A stretch of 64,000 nt of DNA, taken from the NCBI RefSeq assembly GCF_965137005.1, contig NZ_CBCRXM010000015.1:23802-87801 (forward strand). Reading direction: 5' to 3'. The stretch comes from Sphingomonas_O antarctica. GTDB lineage: Bacteria > Pseudomonadota > Alphaproteobacteria > Sphingomonadales > Sphingomonadaceae. This document shows, piece by piece, positions 42,906 to 51,439 of this stretch; position 1 is the first letter of the stretch; each line of letters opens with the position of its first letter. Both the position numbers and the translations under genes were made by a program. The notes beneath the pieces are model-generated. The model saw only the letters and a program-made list of their open reading frames with translations, made no database searches and was not told the origin of the DNA.

Positions 42906-42966
42906 GTAACCGTATTGACTGGTTTCGATGAAAGGCGCAACGCTGTAACCACTCAAAGAGGTTACA
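42905..42966. promoter_or_regulatory. TGTAACC/GGTTACA operator cluster
   Basis: TGTAACC occurs at 42905-42911 and 42944-42950, and its complement GGTTACA at 42960-42966. The last two form a perfect 7-bp inverted repeat with a 9-base spacer immediately ahead of the lipocalin-like ribosome site; the first overlaps the start codon of the CGNR regulator on the other strand. The arrangement suggests autoregulation and divergent control. Confidence 0.6.
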
Positions 42967-42977
42967 AGGAGAAACCT

Positions 42978-43487
42978 GTGAACTATCCTGCTTCCTTCGT
43001 GTCCATTGCGGCTGCTTTGCTGCTCACTGGCGCGTCACCAGCGCCGTCCCCAGAGAATCTCGCATCGCTTCAAGGCACGTGGGAGATGGTCTCCGCTTAT
43101 GAGATCAAGGCCGATGGCACCCGTACGACTAATTACGGCGAGCATCCGCTTGGCCTCCTGACCGTCGATGCGGCGCACCGATACAACATGCAGATTTTCA
43201 AGGTTGGCCGGTCGGCCTTTGCCAGTGGCGACAAGGCGCGCGGGACGCCGGACGAGTACCGGCAAGCGGTCGTCGGGTCGAGCACCCACTTCGGAGTGGT
43301 CACGATCGATCGTGCCAAACATGAACTGGTGTTCGACGTGAAAGCCGCCTCCTTTCCCAATTGGGAAGGCAAGCGGCAAGTTAGGGATTACACGTTCAAG
43401 GACGGTCTCCTGAGCTACGCCGTTCCGGCTTCTGCATCGAGCAGCGGCATCGTCGCTTACTCAATCTGGCGGCGCATCACGCCCTGA
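42978..43487 (+). CDS. secreted lipocalin-like protein
   Basis: 169-aa exported protein with a signal peptide (AAALLLTGASPAPS) and a lipocalin-like domain: LQGTWEMVSAYEIKADGTRT, then PLGLLTVDAAHRYNMQIFKV and a C-terminal YSIWRRITP. The conserved G-x-W and Y.M.I patterns of this domain family are visible. It may bind a small hydrophobic molecule or act as a sensor of envelope stress. The GTG at 42978 has AAGGAGAAACCT. It diverges from the CGNR regulator. Confidence 0.8.
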   Translation: MNYPASFVSIAAALLLTGASPAPSPENLASLQGTWEMVSAYEIKADGTRTTNYGEHPLGLLTVDAAHRYNMQIFKVGRSAFASGDKARGTPDEYRQAVVGSSTHFGVVTIDRAKHELVFDVKAASFPNWEGKRQVRDYTFKDGLLSYAVPASASSSGIVAYSIWRRITP

Positions 43488-43632
43488 ACATTGTGATCGA
43501 AGACTTCGCGAACGCGACATGGGCTGAGCACCATGTCCGGATCTCGACGGACCTCACGCCCCTATTCACGGGCATTTCGCCCCGCCTCAACCAATTTGCG
43601 CCACGCCTTCAATTTTCGAGGACATCCGAGTT

Positions 43633-43899
43633 ATGAGCAAGTCACTTCTGAACCAGACCGTTGTCGTAATCGGGGGCGGCAGCGGGATCGGCGCAGCCGT
43701 CGCCGAGCTTGCAAGCGTGGAGGGTGCTCGCGTCGTTGCGATCAGCCGATCCGGCGTTGCCCCTCAGAGCGTGGAGCCTATTTCGCTCGACGTCTGTGAC
43801 CTCATTGCGCTTGCCAACGCCTTAACAATCATCGGTCCTATCGATCATCTTGTATATACGGCAGCCGCGCGGAGCTCGGCGACGGCCTTACCGTTGCTC
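43633..43899 (+). pseudogene. SDR-family oxidoreductase, N-terminal fragment
   Basis: About 89 codons of a short-chain dehydrogenase: the dinucleotide motif VVVIGGGSGIGAAVAELAS (residues 10-28), the strand LDVCDLIALANAL and IDHLVYTAAARSS that contains the NxAG-equivalent. The frame runs on for five foreign codons and stops at 43914. The last native bases CCGTTGCTCG (43891-43900) recur at 51901-51910, where the second half of the same protein resumes in the same codon phase. The catalytic YxxxK is on the other fragment. Confidence 0.8.
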
Positions 43900-43970
43900 G
43901 TCTGCTATCCCTGATCTTGTAAAGCGAGGCGGCCCGTGACGGTCGTTCCGAGTCACGAAAAGGGGCGTAG

Positions 43971-44354
43971 ATGGTCTGGCAGGATTGGGCGATGGTCGGC
44001 GCCGGCATTACTGGGACGACCGTGGGCATCATCCACGGCAGTCTCCTCGGCCCCAAGATGATTGACCCCATCGTGGGCCGGCTGAGGTCGACGCCGGAGG
44101 CCTCTGGGACCACGGTGCGCCTGACGAGTGCGCTGCTCCATTTTAGCACTTTCGCCTGGATCACTGGCGGCTTGGCCCTGGTCCTGGCAGCCCTTCTGGC
44201 GACGGACGCGGTAAAAGGCGCCGCAACCCTCTTCGTCGGAAGCCAGTTGCTCTATGGCGCGATCGGCAATTGTTGGGCGACGCGGGCGCGCCATCCCGGC
44301 TGGCTGCTCATGTCCGTGGCGGTCGCCCTACTCGTGGTCTCGTCACTGAGGTAG
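43971..44354 (+). CDS. small membrane protein with HGSLL/HPGW motifs, copy 2
   Basis: 127-aa integral membrane protein with four helices, paralogous to 24807-25202: IIHGSLLGPKMIDPIVG near residue 23, then WITGGLALVLAALL, LYGAIGNCWATRARHPGWLL (residues 86-105 approximately). AAAAGGGGCG upstream supports the ATG at 43971. No function known. It lies inside the segment that separates the two SDR halves. Confidence 0.72.
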   Translation: MVWQDWAMVGAGITGTTVGIIHGSLLGPKMIDPIVGRLRSTPEASGTTVRLTSALLHFSTFAWITGGLALVLAALLATDAVKGAATLFVGSQLLYGAIGNCWATRARHPGWLLMSVAVALLVVSSLR

Positions 44355-44384
44355 GCCTCCAGCCTTCCAGCTTAGCGTGTCTGG

Positions 44385-44717
44385 TCAGCCGTCAGCCGCA
44401 TCGGATCCGGTAACCAAGCCGTCCATGATTCGCTGATGGACGGGCATTATGGTCACCGGCTGGCCCGCACCGAGAAAGCCCTGCCGTCCGATAAACTCCA
44501 ACGTGGCGATGTAGCGTTCCGATGCCTCGAGTGCGGCGATCGCGGCCTCGTTCTCCCAGAATGTGACGACGGAACGCAGCGCACCCGCGCGGGCCATGAT
44601 CAGACCGAGGAAACCAGCCTGTTCGCGAAACATGGGCACCGAAATGTCGTGTGCAAAGCGTTCGTAGTCCACTTCCCTGACTGAATCGATCGTCGTGGTC
44701 CAGGTTCGCATCAGCAT
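44385..44717 (-). CDS. ABM-domain protein (putative quinol monooxygenase)
   Basis: 110-aa single ABM/DabB-like domain: 'RTWTTTIDSVREVDYERFAH', FREQAGFLGLIMARAG, VVTFWENEAAIAALEASERY. Such proteins dimerise as ferredoxin-like barrels and include quinol oxygenases and detoxification enzymes, but no catalytic residue can be assigned. AAAGGAGC stands 8 bases before the ATG. It is a plausible partner of the other ABM-like protein at 36504. Confidence 0.72.
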   Translation of the reverse strand: MLMRTWTTTIDSVREVDYERFAHDISVPMFREQAGFLGLIMARAGALRSVVTFWENEAAIAALEASERYIATLEFIGRQGFLGAGQPVTIMPVHQRIMDGLVTGSDAADG

Positions 44718-45310
44718 TGTCCGGGCTCCTTTGCATGACGGCCTTCGCTCCGAGGCAGCTTCCTTCGCCGATCACGTCGCGGGACCGTGGGCTCATGAAG
44801 CGGCCCGAGCAGGGCGGCAAGGCCGCGATTGTCCGCCGGACAAAGCGCCAGCCGGACATGTGCGCATGTGCGCATGTGCGCGAGATGTTAACGCTTGCCG
44901 GGCCGTGCCATTGGCCTGTGACATCCTCAGCTACGCCGAAGCATACTATGTCCCTTACCTGGCGTGGGACGCTGTTCGAGCAGGCAGGATTCCCATTCGA
45001 GGTCACGGCGTTGAAGCCGCATGGCCCTCGCCTGCGCGACGCAGCTGAGGCTCGGATGCTTGACGCCGAAGGCCTACGCTCGGACGCTAATCAGAATGAT
45101 CGGCCCGGCTGCTGCACCGTTTGATGGTGGCTGCGCAGACCGGCTTCTCGCCAACTCCGCAAATCCCCGCTCAGGTCACAAAAACTTCTTGCTTTGACTG
45201 GATGAGAAACGGGGGTCACGTCCGGGCAGGCGAAGATTCCGGCCTCTTTGAGGATGCTACGGCAGCTACCCGGCGGTACTTACCGTGCGTCTGATTTCAT
45301 AGATAACATG
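44718..45310. other. gene-free stretch with short tandem repeat
   Basis: No gene can be supported in these 593 bases; open frames here lack ribosome sites and recognisable protein features. A perfect 8-base tandem repeat ATGTGCGC x3 lies at 44858-44881. The stretch probably represents rearranged sequence between gene remnants. Confidence 0.4.
44858..44881. repeat. tandem repeat ATGTGCGC x3
   Basis: Three exact head-to-tail copies of ATGTGCGC. Short octamer repeats of this kind can change copy number by slippage; here no gene depends on the frame. Confidence 0.75.
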
Positions 45311-45719
45311 CTAGACAGACTTTCCGGCCATCAAACGGCTGGTGGTTTCGTCACGAAGCGTCGCGCCTAGTTTTTCAAGCGCCCGGCGCGAGCGAAGATT
45401 GGTAGTCCCCACTGTAAACGCGACCGTTCCGACCTGACGAAAGATATGGTCGAGCATCAGCTGCTTGATCTGTCCGTTGTAGATACCACCCCAGTACGCT
45501 CGACCGATATAAGTCCAACCGATCTCGATCTCGTCGCGTTCAATCTTGTAATTGTCGTAGCGGCTTGCACCTATAACGCGCGCAGACTCTCGATCGACGA
45601 TCGTAAGTGATCCGCCTGACTTAAGCCCACTGTCAAAGAAATGGTCGAATACTGATCGCTGCCACCGGTCGTGTGCGGGATGGAGCAACCAGAGCAACGG
45701 ATCGGACGCGACCTCAAAC
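45311..45719 (-). pseudogene. GNAT-family N-acetyltransferase, 5' truncated by IS66
   Basis: About 136 codons of a GNAT protein of the RimJ/RimL type: LTIVDRESARVIGASRYDNY, EIEIGWTYIGRAYWGG, QIKQLMLDHIF, and VGTTNLRSRRALEKLGATLR with the acetyl-CoA-binding turn. The native sequence starts about FEVASDPLLWLLHPAHDRWQ; upstream codons up to 45775 are IS66 sequence, whose end lies at 45720. Roughly the first 25-40 residues of the enzyme are missing, so activity is doubtful. Confidence 0.75.
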
Positions 45720-45798
45720 GTAAGCGTCAGCTGACCCCCGCCTTGTCCTGATCGCGCTGTCGCGGGAGTCGTCACTGCTGTGGTTAGCGGAGGCGGGC

Positions 45799-46236
45799 GT
45801 GGCTGACGATGAGACGTTGTACGAGACTCTTATGACGTCTCTGATCGAGGGAGTGCCGGGTTCGCCGCGTTCGGAGCGGCGGCGCAGCTGGCACCCGCAG
45901 CAAAAGATGGCGATCGTCCAGGAGAGCTGCACGTCTGGCGCTTCACCGACACAGGTCGCACGCCGCTACGGCATCTCGACGGGCCTGCTGTATACGTGGC
46001 GCAAGCAGCTGCTGACGGCAGCGACCGATGGGTTCATCCGGTGCGAGGTCATCACCGAGCCTGCGGCGGCGTTGCCGGCACCGGTCGCCCTGTCGCCGCC
46101 GCCGGCGTTGCCGGTCCCTGCAGCTGTGATGTCCGGTACCATCGAGGTCGAGTTGCCCGGCGGTACGAGGCTGCGCCTTGGTGGCGACGTCGACGCGGGT
46201 GCGCTGGCGCGGGTCATCGACGTGCTTCGCCGGTGA
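45799..46236 (+). CDS. IS66 TnpA-like accessory protein
   Basis: 145-aa protein with a helix-turn-helix (QMAIVQES-like start: QQKMAIVQESCTSGASPTQ, then VARRYGISTGLLYTWRKQLL) as in transposase/IS911-like OrfA-type proteins of IS66. The Pro/Ala-rich linker and the C-terminal IEVELPGGTRLRLGGDV match TnpA. The GTG at 45799 has GCGGAGGCG upstream. Its stop overlaps the tnpB start (GTGA). Confidence 0.85.
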   Translation: MADDETLYETLMTSLIEGVPGSPRSERRRSWHPQQKMAIVQESCTSGASPTQVARRYGISTGLLYTWRKQLLTAATDGFIRCEVITEPAAALPAPVALSPPPALPVPAAVMSGTIEVELPGGTRLRLGGDVDAGALARVIDVLRR

Positions 46237-46580
46237 TCGCGCTGCCGGCGGGCACGCGGGTTTATCTGGCGTGCGGGCGGACCGATATGCGGCGCGGCTT
46301 CGATGGGCTCGCAGCGCAGGTGCAGATTGTGCTTGCTCGTGATCCGCACGACGGCGCGCTGTTCGTCTTCCGGGGCAAGCGCGGCGATCTGGTCAAGGCG
46401 ATCTGGTGGGACGGCCAGGGTATGTGCCTGTTCGCCAAGCGTCTCGAGCGCGGTCGCTTCGTCTGGCCGGTGGCGAAGGATGGCTCGGTGCGGCTGTCGG
46501 CAGCGGAGCTGTCGATGCTGCTCGAGGGCATCGACTGGCGCAATGTCGAGCGAAGCTGGCGACCCGAAGTCGCCGCCTGA
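46233..46580 (+). CDS. IS66 TnpB
   Basis: 115-aa TnpB (IS66 Orf2) with the family blocks RVYLACGRTDMRRGFDGLAA, LFVFRGKRGDLVKAIWWDGQ and LEGIDWRN. The GTG start overlaps the tnpA stop by GTGA. Required with TnpA and TnpC for IS66 movement; exact role is not known. Confidence 0.9.
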   Translation: MIALPAGTRVYLACGRTDMRRGFDGLAAQVQIVLARDPHDGALFVFRGKRGDLVKAIWWDGQGMCLFAKRLERGRFVWPVAKDGSVRLSAAELSMLLEGIDWRNVERSWRPEVAA

Positions 46581-46664
46581 TACCGGCGCGGCATAGTGAC
46601 TCGGATGTCATTGCCGAGGTTGATCGTCATCGCAGCGGTGGCGGTCGCGGTGTAATATCGACCC

Positions 46665-46983
46665 GTGACGAACGCCGTATCCGACCCCGACGAGGTCGCC
46701 CGGTTGAAGGCCGAGCTGGCGGTCGCGCGCGCCGAGCTGACCGGCGCCAGGCTGATCATCGAACAGCTCAAGGCCCAGCTGGCCGTCCTGCGCCGGATGA
46801 GCTTCGGCCGGTCGTCCGAGAAGCTGACCTCGCAGATCACCCAGCTCGAGCTGCTGCTCGAAGACCTCGAGGAGGGCGAGGCCGAGCGGGTCGCACCGGT
46901 CCCGGTATCGGCTTTGAACGAGCGCGAGCGTCGCCAGCCGGTGCGCCGGCCGTTGCCGCCGCATCTGCCGCGCGAAGAGGTCC
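46665..46983 (+). pseudogene. IS66 tnpC 5' fragment
   Basis: About 106 codons of the TnpC N-terminus: a Leu/Ala coiled coil (ELTGARLIIEQLKAQLAVLR), the conserved RMSFGRSSEKL and the linker PVRRPLPPHLPREEV. The DDE domain is lost where the IS3-family element begins at 46984. Confidence 0.85.
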
Positions 46984-47013
46984 TGATGGTCCCCCGATTT
47001 CGTGGACACGGGT

Positions 47014-47874
47014 TTAGGCCATTTGTCGTTCGGCCTGTTCCGGGGTCCGATATCCGAGAGCGGAGTGGATCCGCCGCCGGTTATAGTAGCCCTCGATATA
47101 CGCGAAGAGATCGCGTTTGGCATCCTCGCGGGTCGACCATCGCCGTTGGTGGGCAAGTTCGACCTTGAGGGTATGGAAGAAGCTTTCCATGGGGGCATTG
47201 TCGTAACAGCATGCCGTTCGGCTCATCGACGGTTTTGCTTTCATGGCAGCGATCTGCTTGCCGTACGCCTCGGATGCGTATTGGCTGCCGCGGTCGGAAT
47301 GGCAGATGAGGCCTTCGGCCGGTCGTTGCCGCTGCGCGGCCATCATCAAGGCAGCCAGCGGTAGCTCGGTGCGCATGTGTTCACGCATCGACCAGCCGAC
47401 GATCTTGCGGGTCGCCAGATCGAGCACGGCAGCGAGATAAAGCCATCCCTCGCCGGTCGCGATGTAGGTGATGTCGGCAAGCCAGACGCGATTCGGTGCC
47501 GCGGCGACGAACTCCTGCTTCAGCAGGTTCGGCGCGATCGGCAGATAATGGCGGCTGTCGGTCGTGCACGGCCTGAACCTGCGGCCGGCGAGCGCGCGGA
47601 TACCGTGGCACCGCATCAGTCGGGCAACGCGGCCAAGGCTTGCTGTCCTGCCTTCCGCGCGAAGCGCGGCATGCATCCTGGGACTGCCGTAACGGCCATG
47701 ATGCTCGGCATGGAGGCGACGCACATCGACGAGCAGCGCGCGGTTCGCAACTGCCCGGGCACTATCGGGTCGGTTGCGCCATGCATAATAGCCGCTGGCC
47801 GAGACCTCGAGGACGCGACACATCAGCCCGATTGGCCAACGGTCGGCATGATCGCGGATAAATCTAAAGCTCAT
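47014..47874 (-). CDS. IS3-family OrfB (DDE transposase)
   Basis: 286-aa catalytic subunit. The rve-type core shows VWLADITYIATGEGWLYLAA (first Asp), CHSDRGSQYASEAYG (second Asp) and the Glu in NAPMESFFHTLKVE, followed by the typical end YNRRRIHSALGYRTPEQAE. The ATG at 47874 overlaps the orfA stop (ATGA), so it can be reinitiated; many IS3 elements instead use a -1 frameshift to make OrfAB, for which no obvious A-run was checked in detail. Confidence 0.93.
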   Translation of the reverse strand: MSFRFIRDHADRWPIGLMCRVLEVSASGYYAWRNRPDSARAVANRALLVDVRRLHAEHHGRYGSPRMHAALRAEGRTASLGRVARLMRCHGIRALAGRRFRPCTTDSRHYLPIAPNLLKQEFVAAAPNRVWLADITYIATGEGWLYLAAVLDLATRKIVGWSMREHMRTELPLAALMMAAQRQRPAEGLICHSDRGSQYASEAYGKQIAAMKAKPSMSRTACCYDNAPMESFFHTLKVELAHQRRWSTREDAKRDLFAYIEGYYNRRRIHSALGYRTPEQAERQMA

Positions 47875-48176
47875 CTCGGCACCTCCGCGAAGATGCCGAT
47901 CGCTTTTTTTAGCACGTCGCGCTCCATGCGCGTGCGATCCAGCTCACGCTTCAACCGCGTGATCTGCGACGCCTGGTCGGCTGGCGACGGTATCGGCGAC
48001 GTCGCTGCCCCGGATCGCGTCGCTCCCCCGCGAACCGCCGTTCGCCAGTTCCGCAGCATCGACGGCGAAATCCCGACCTCGGTCGCTACCTGCATCAACG
48101 GCCGACCGCTGCTTTCCAGCAGAGCTACCGCCTCTTGTTTAAACTCGGGAGAAAACTCCCTCCTCGTCTTCGACAT
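47871..48176 (-). CDS. IS3-family OrfA
   Basis: 101-aa OrfA with the helix-turn-helix REFSPEFKQEAVALLESSGR, VATEVGISPSMLRNWR and a C-terminal leucine-zipper-like segment (QITRLKRELDRTRMERDVLK). The ribosome site GGAGGTGATCA is exceptionally good. Its stop overlaps the orfB ATG. Confidence 0.92.
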   Translation of the reverse strand: MSKTRREFSPEFKQEAVALLESSGRPLMQVATEVGISPSMLRNWRTAVRGGATRSGAATSPIPSPADQASQITRLKRELDRTRMERDVLKKAIGIFAEVPR

Positions 48177-48236
48177 TGATCACCTCCATGCCCTCACAGG
48201 CTTAGCAAAGGTGTCCACTGAATCGAGGGACCATCA

Positions 48237-49118
48237 GCGGACACTGACGTGATCGGCACCGTGGCCGACAGATCGTTCGTACGTTGGGTCTTCTCTGAGA
48301 ATCGCTTCGATGCCGTCGTTCATGCGGCAGCCCTCCACAAGCCTGATATCGCCCGATACCCTCCGCAGGCTTTTGTCGACGTCAACGTGACTGGCACGCT
48401 TAACCTGCTCGAGTTAGCGACAGCAGCCGGCGCGAACCGCTTCATTCTTACCTCGACGACTTCGCTGATGGTCAGCCAGGCAATTCGCGAAGAGGCGGGG
48501 CTGTCCGCCATTTGGCTAGACGAGGCGTCGGGACCGCTCGCACCGCGTAACATTTACGGTGTGACCAAGCTCGCGGCCGAGGGGCTGTGTCGTGTCCACC
48601 ATTTGGAGCGCGGGCTAAACTGCGTCGTTTTGCGAACCGCTCGTTTCTTCCCTGAGGAAGACGACACACACCGAGATCTCAGCGGTCCCAACTTCAAGGC
48701 CAACGAATTTCTCCATCGCCGCCTCACCGTCGAGGACGCGGCTCGCGCGCACTTGGCAGCGCTCGACCGGGCACCTGCGCTGGGCTTTGACCTGTTCGTT
48801 CTCTCTGCGCCGACACCTTTCACCCCGTCTGACGCAGCCGAATTGAAGCAGGACGCGGCTACTGTGGTCACGCGCTACTTCCCCGACGCGCCTCAAATCT
48901 ACGCCGCACGCGGCTGGCACCTTCCGGCGAGTATTGGCCGCGTGTACGACAGCGAGCGGGCGCAAAAAGTACTCGGCTATCAGTTTGAAACTGATTTTGC
49001 TGCCGTGCTGTGCGCCCTCCGTTCAGGCCGCTCGCTGCCGTTCGTAGACGATCCCGCCTATGTTTCTCCTAAGGCTAGCAGCGGCGACGCTGAAGTCCTC
49101 ACTACTTCGTCGGTCTAA
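48237..49118 (+). pseudogene. NAD-dependent epimerase/dehydratase, N-terminally truncated
   Basis: About 293 codons of an extended SDR (NAD-dependent epimerase/dehydratase). Present are FDAVVHAAALHKPDI, TGTLNLLELATAAGANRFIL, YGVTKLAAEGLCRVH with the catalytic YxxxK, and VLGYQFETDF at the end. The N-terminal Rossmann motif GxxGxxG and about 40 residues are missing; the frame runs straight into the IS3 end at 48236. A GTG at 48249 could start translation, but the cofactor site would be incomplete. Confidence 0.82.
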
Positions 49119-49341
49119 GACGGCACCACGCACCCAATAGCCGCCCGCCTTCGTCCATGCGTGTAAATGCCGACGGTCGTCGGGGGATGTAGCCGCCCAG
49201 ACGACCCACAAGACGAAATTCGAGCTGCCCTTGCCGCTTCCCAAAAGCAGAAATTGGATCAGGTTCGCTTTTGCGTACGCGTTAGGTTGAGCGGAAGTTA
49301 TCGTCCGACACCGGTAACTAACGGAGACAGCTCGGCTTGTT
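49119..49341. other. remnant stretch between epimerase fragment and IS66
   Basis: No full gene. On the minus strand a short open stretch reads AKANLIQFLLLGSGKGSSNF and WAATSPDDRRHLHAWTKAGG, which has the look of a real but truncated membrane-protein end cut by the IS66 at 49342. I cannot name it. Confidence 0.35.
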
Positions 49342-49380
49342 GTACGCATCCGGTGAAGGCCGCAGTCTCCTCGTGACCGC

Positions 49381-51021
49381 TCAGGCGGCTTGAGCGGTCA
49401 GCGTGATTGAGGTTGCGGCTTTCCAGTTCCAGGGCAGCAGTTCGGCGAGGCGTTGCTGCGGGATTTCTGCGATGCGGGCGAGGACGTCGGCGAGCCAGGC
49501 CTGCGGGTCGATGTTGTTGAGCTTTGCCGTGACGATCAGCGAATACATGAACGCGGCGCGCTGGCCGCCGCGGTCGGAGCCGGCGAACGGCCATGATTTA
49601 CTGCCTAATGCGATCCCGCGCAGGGCCCGCTCGGCGGCATTGTTCGTCAGGCAGATGCGGCCGTCATCGAGGAAGCGCGCGAACGCTGGCCAGTCATTGA
49701 GCATGTAGTTGATCGCCTTGGCGACGGGGGTGTGGCGCGACAGGGTCGCACGCTGCTCGCGTAGCCACTGCTCAAATTCAGCGACAAGCGGTGCGGCGAG
49801 TTCCTGACGCGCGGCGAGCCGCGCGGCGGTGGTCCTGCCGCAGATCGCGCGCTCGATGTCGAAGATCCGGTCGATCCGCGTTACCGCCTCAAGCGCTAGC
49901 GGCGAGATTACGGGCGCAAGATCGGGCTTGCGCTTCACCTGGGCGGCGACGTCGGCAAGGATGAAGAACTTGCGCCGCGCATGCGCCCAGCAGAGCGCGC
50001 GGGTGACGGGGCCCGGAGTGCGCCCCGGCTTGAACAACTCGTTATACCCGGCATAGGCGTCGGCCTGCAGGATGCCGCAAAAGCCGGCGAGATGATCTCG
50101 TGGATGCTCGCCGCGCCGATCGCGGGAGTAATGGAACAGCGCCGCCGGCGGCGCCGGGCCACCGAACGGCCGGTCGTCGCGGACATAGGTCCAGATGCGG
50201 CCGATGTCGGTCTTCACCTTGGCGAGCACCGGCACGGTGGTATCGTCGCCGTGCAGCCGAACGGCTGCGAGAACATGTGCCTCGATCAACCGATGCAGTG
50301 GCATCAGCGCGGCGGTGCAGGCACCGACCTGGTCGGCAAGGGTCGACAGGCTGAGATCGACGCCTTCATGGGCATAGCGGTCGCGCTGACGGTTGAGAGG
50401 CTGATGCTGCCCGAACTTCTCGAATAGCATCATCGCCAGCAGCGATGGCCCGAACATGCCGCGCGGTGTGACGTGGAACGGCGCCGGCGGTTGGCTGATG
50501 GCCTCACAGGCGCGGCAGGCAAAGCGCTCGCGTACGGTCTGGATGACCTTCCACTGGCGCGGGATCACTTCCAGCGTCTCGGTGATATCCTCGCCCAGCT
50601 TCGACAAGCGGTCGGAGCCGCATCCAGCGCAGCAGGCCGGGCTCGGGATCACGACGCGTGTCCGCGGCAGGTGTGCCGGCAATGGCTGGCGCGAGGGCCT
50701 GTTGCGGACGAACGCGGTGACGGTCGTGGTCTTGGCAGCGGCGATGGCGGCAGCGGCTTCGTCCTCGCTGGCGATCACCTCGGCGGCTTCGAGCGCCAGC
50801 TCGAGCTGGTCGATCAGCCGCTGGCTCCGTTCCGAGCGCTGGCCGAAGCGGTCACGCTTGAGCAACTCGATCTGCAACGCCTGAAGTGCGATGCGGGCCT
50901 CGAGATCGGCGTTGATCGCGCGTGCGTTGGCAGCGTCCGCTTCGGCCTCATCGGCACGCACCATCGCGACTGCAAGCTCTTGTTGGAGCGCGATAATATC
51001 GGCGGAATATAGCGCTTCCAT
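49381..51021 (-). CDS. IS66 TnpC transposase
   Basis: 546-aa IS66 transposase. Blocks in order: an N-terminal coiled coil, the FGQRSERSQRLIDQLELAL segment, a zinc-ribbon CCAGCGSDRLSKLGEDITE followed by ETLEVIPRQWKVIQ, the catalytic region with VRLHGDDTTVPVLAK and GILQADAYAGYNELF, CWAHARRKF, and the C-terminal NNAAERALRGIALGSKSWPF. Catalytic acidic residues appear intact. An in-frame GTG six bases upstream (51027) is an alternative start. Confidence 0.93.
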   Translation of the reverse strand: MEALYSADIIALQQELAVAMVRADEAEADAANARAINADLEARIALQALQIELLKRDRFGQRSERSQRLIDQLELALEAAEVIASEDEAAAAIAAAKTTTVTAFVRNRPSRQPLPAHLPRTRVVIPSPACCAGCGSDRLSKLGEDITETLEVIPRQWKVIQTVRERFACRACEAISQPPAPFHVTPRGMFGPSLLAMMLFEKFGQHQPLNRQRDRYAHEGVDLSLSTLADQVGACTAALMPLHRLIEAHVLAAVRLHGDDTTVPVLAKVKTDIGRIWTYVRDDRPFGGPAPPAALFHYSRDRRGEHPRDHLAGFCGILQADAYAGYNELFKPGRTPGPVTRALCWAHARRKFFILADVAAQVKRKPDLAPVISPLALEAVTRIDRIFDIERAICGRTTAARLAARQELAAPLVAEFEQWLREQRATLSRHTPVAKAINYMLNDWPAFARFLDDGRICLTNNAAERALRGIALGSKSWPFAGSDRGGQRAAFMYSLIVTAKLNNIDPQAWLADVLARIAEIPQQRLAELLPWNWKAATSITLTAQAA

Positions 51022-51091
51022 CGGCACTGATCATAGCAAAATGGCCCGGAATCACGAAGCCTTTTGATACCCTTGCGATCAATAAAAGCAC

Positions 51092-51439
51092 CTATCCCAC
51101 AGCGTTCGGCCGCCACGTCGCTTGCGGGTTGCGCCAATCGATCCCCTCCAGCATGCAAGCCATCTGCGACGCCGAAATCGCCACCACACCGTCGGTTGCC
51201 AAGGGCCATGTGAAGCGGCCACGGTCGAGCCGTTTGGCATAAAGCGACGTGCCAAGGCCGTCATGCCAGACGATCTTTACCAGGCTGCCGGTGCGGCCCC
51301 GGAAAACATACAGATCGCCAGCGTTCGGGTCGCGCTTTAGGCTCTGCTGCACCTGGAGCGCCAGGCCGTGCATGCCTTTGCGCATATCAGTATGCCCCGT
51401 CGCGATCCACACCCGCACACTGCTGGCAATAGGGATCAC
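51092..51439 (-). CDS. IS66 TnpB
   Basis: 115-aa TnpB with SVRVWIATGHTDMRKGMHGL, LYVFRGRTGSLVKIVWHDGL and MLEGIDWRNPQ. The GTG start overlaps the tnpA stop (GTGA). It parallels the TnpB at 46233-46580 but is clearly a different lineage. Confidence 0.92.
   Translation of the reverse strand: MIPIASSVRVWIATGHTDMRKGMHGLALQVQQSLKRDPNAGDLYVFRGRTGSLVKIVWHDGLGTSLYAKRLDRGRFTWPLATDGVVAISASQMACMLEGIDWRNPQATWRPNAVG

Larger units (their letters stand above)
45720..46983 (+). mobile_element. IS66-family element 1, truncated
   Basis: The left end starts GTAAGCGTCAGCTGACC at 45720, matching the GTAAGCG type of IS66 termini. tnpA and tnpB are complete; tnpC is cut at 46983 by an IS3-family element and the remainder of tnpC and the right end are not found on the far side of that IS. 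It is unlike the second IS66 at 49342 in sequence and in end type. Confidence 0.85.
46984..48236 (-). mobile_element. IS3-family element
   Basis: 1253-bp element bounded by inverted repeats: TGATGGTCCCCCGATTTCGT at the left (46984) and its imperfect partner TGATGGTCCCTCGATTCAGT read from the right end (48236), both continuing GGACAC. Two overlapping genes orfA and orfB run on the minus strand. The 3-4 bases outside the two ends differ, so there is no target duplication: the left flank is IS66 tnpC and the right flank is an epimerase, consistent with a deletion next to the element. Confidence 0.9.

Noticed and set aside
43900..43940. IS66 left inverted repeat next to the SDR N-terminal fragment
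   Set aside because: GTCTGCTATCCC does not match GTACGC..TCCGGTG or GTAAGCG beyond the first two bases, so a simple IS66 end cannot be claimed there.
44717..45124. 135-codon plus-strand open frame
   Set aside because: It contains the ATGTGCGC tandem repeat, lacks a ribosome site and has no protein character.
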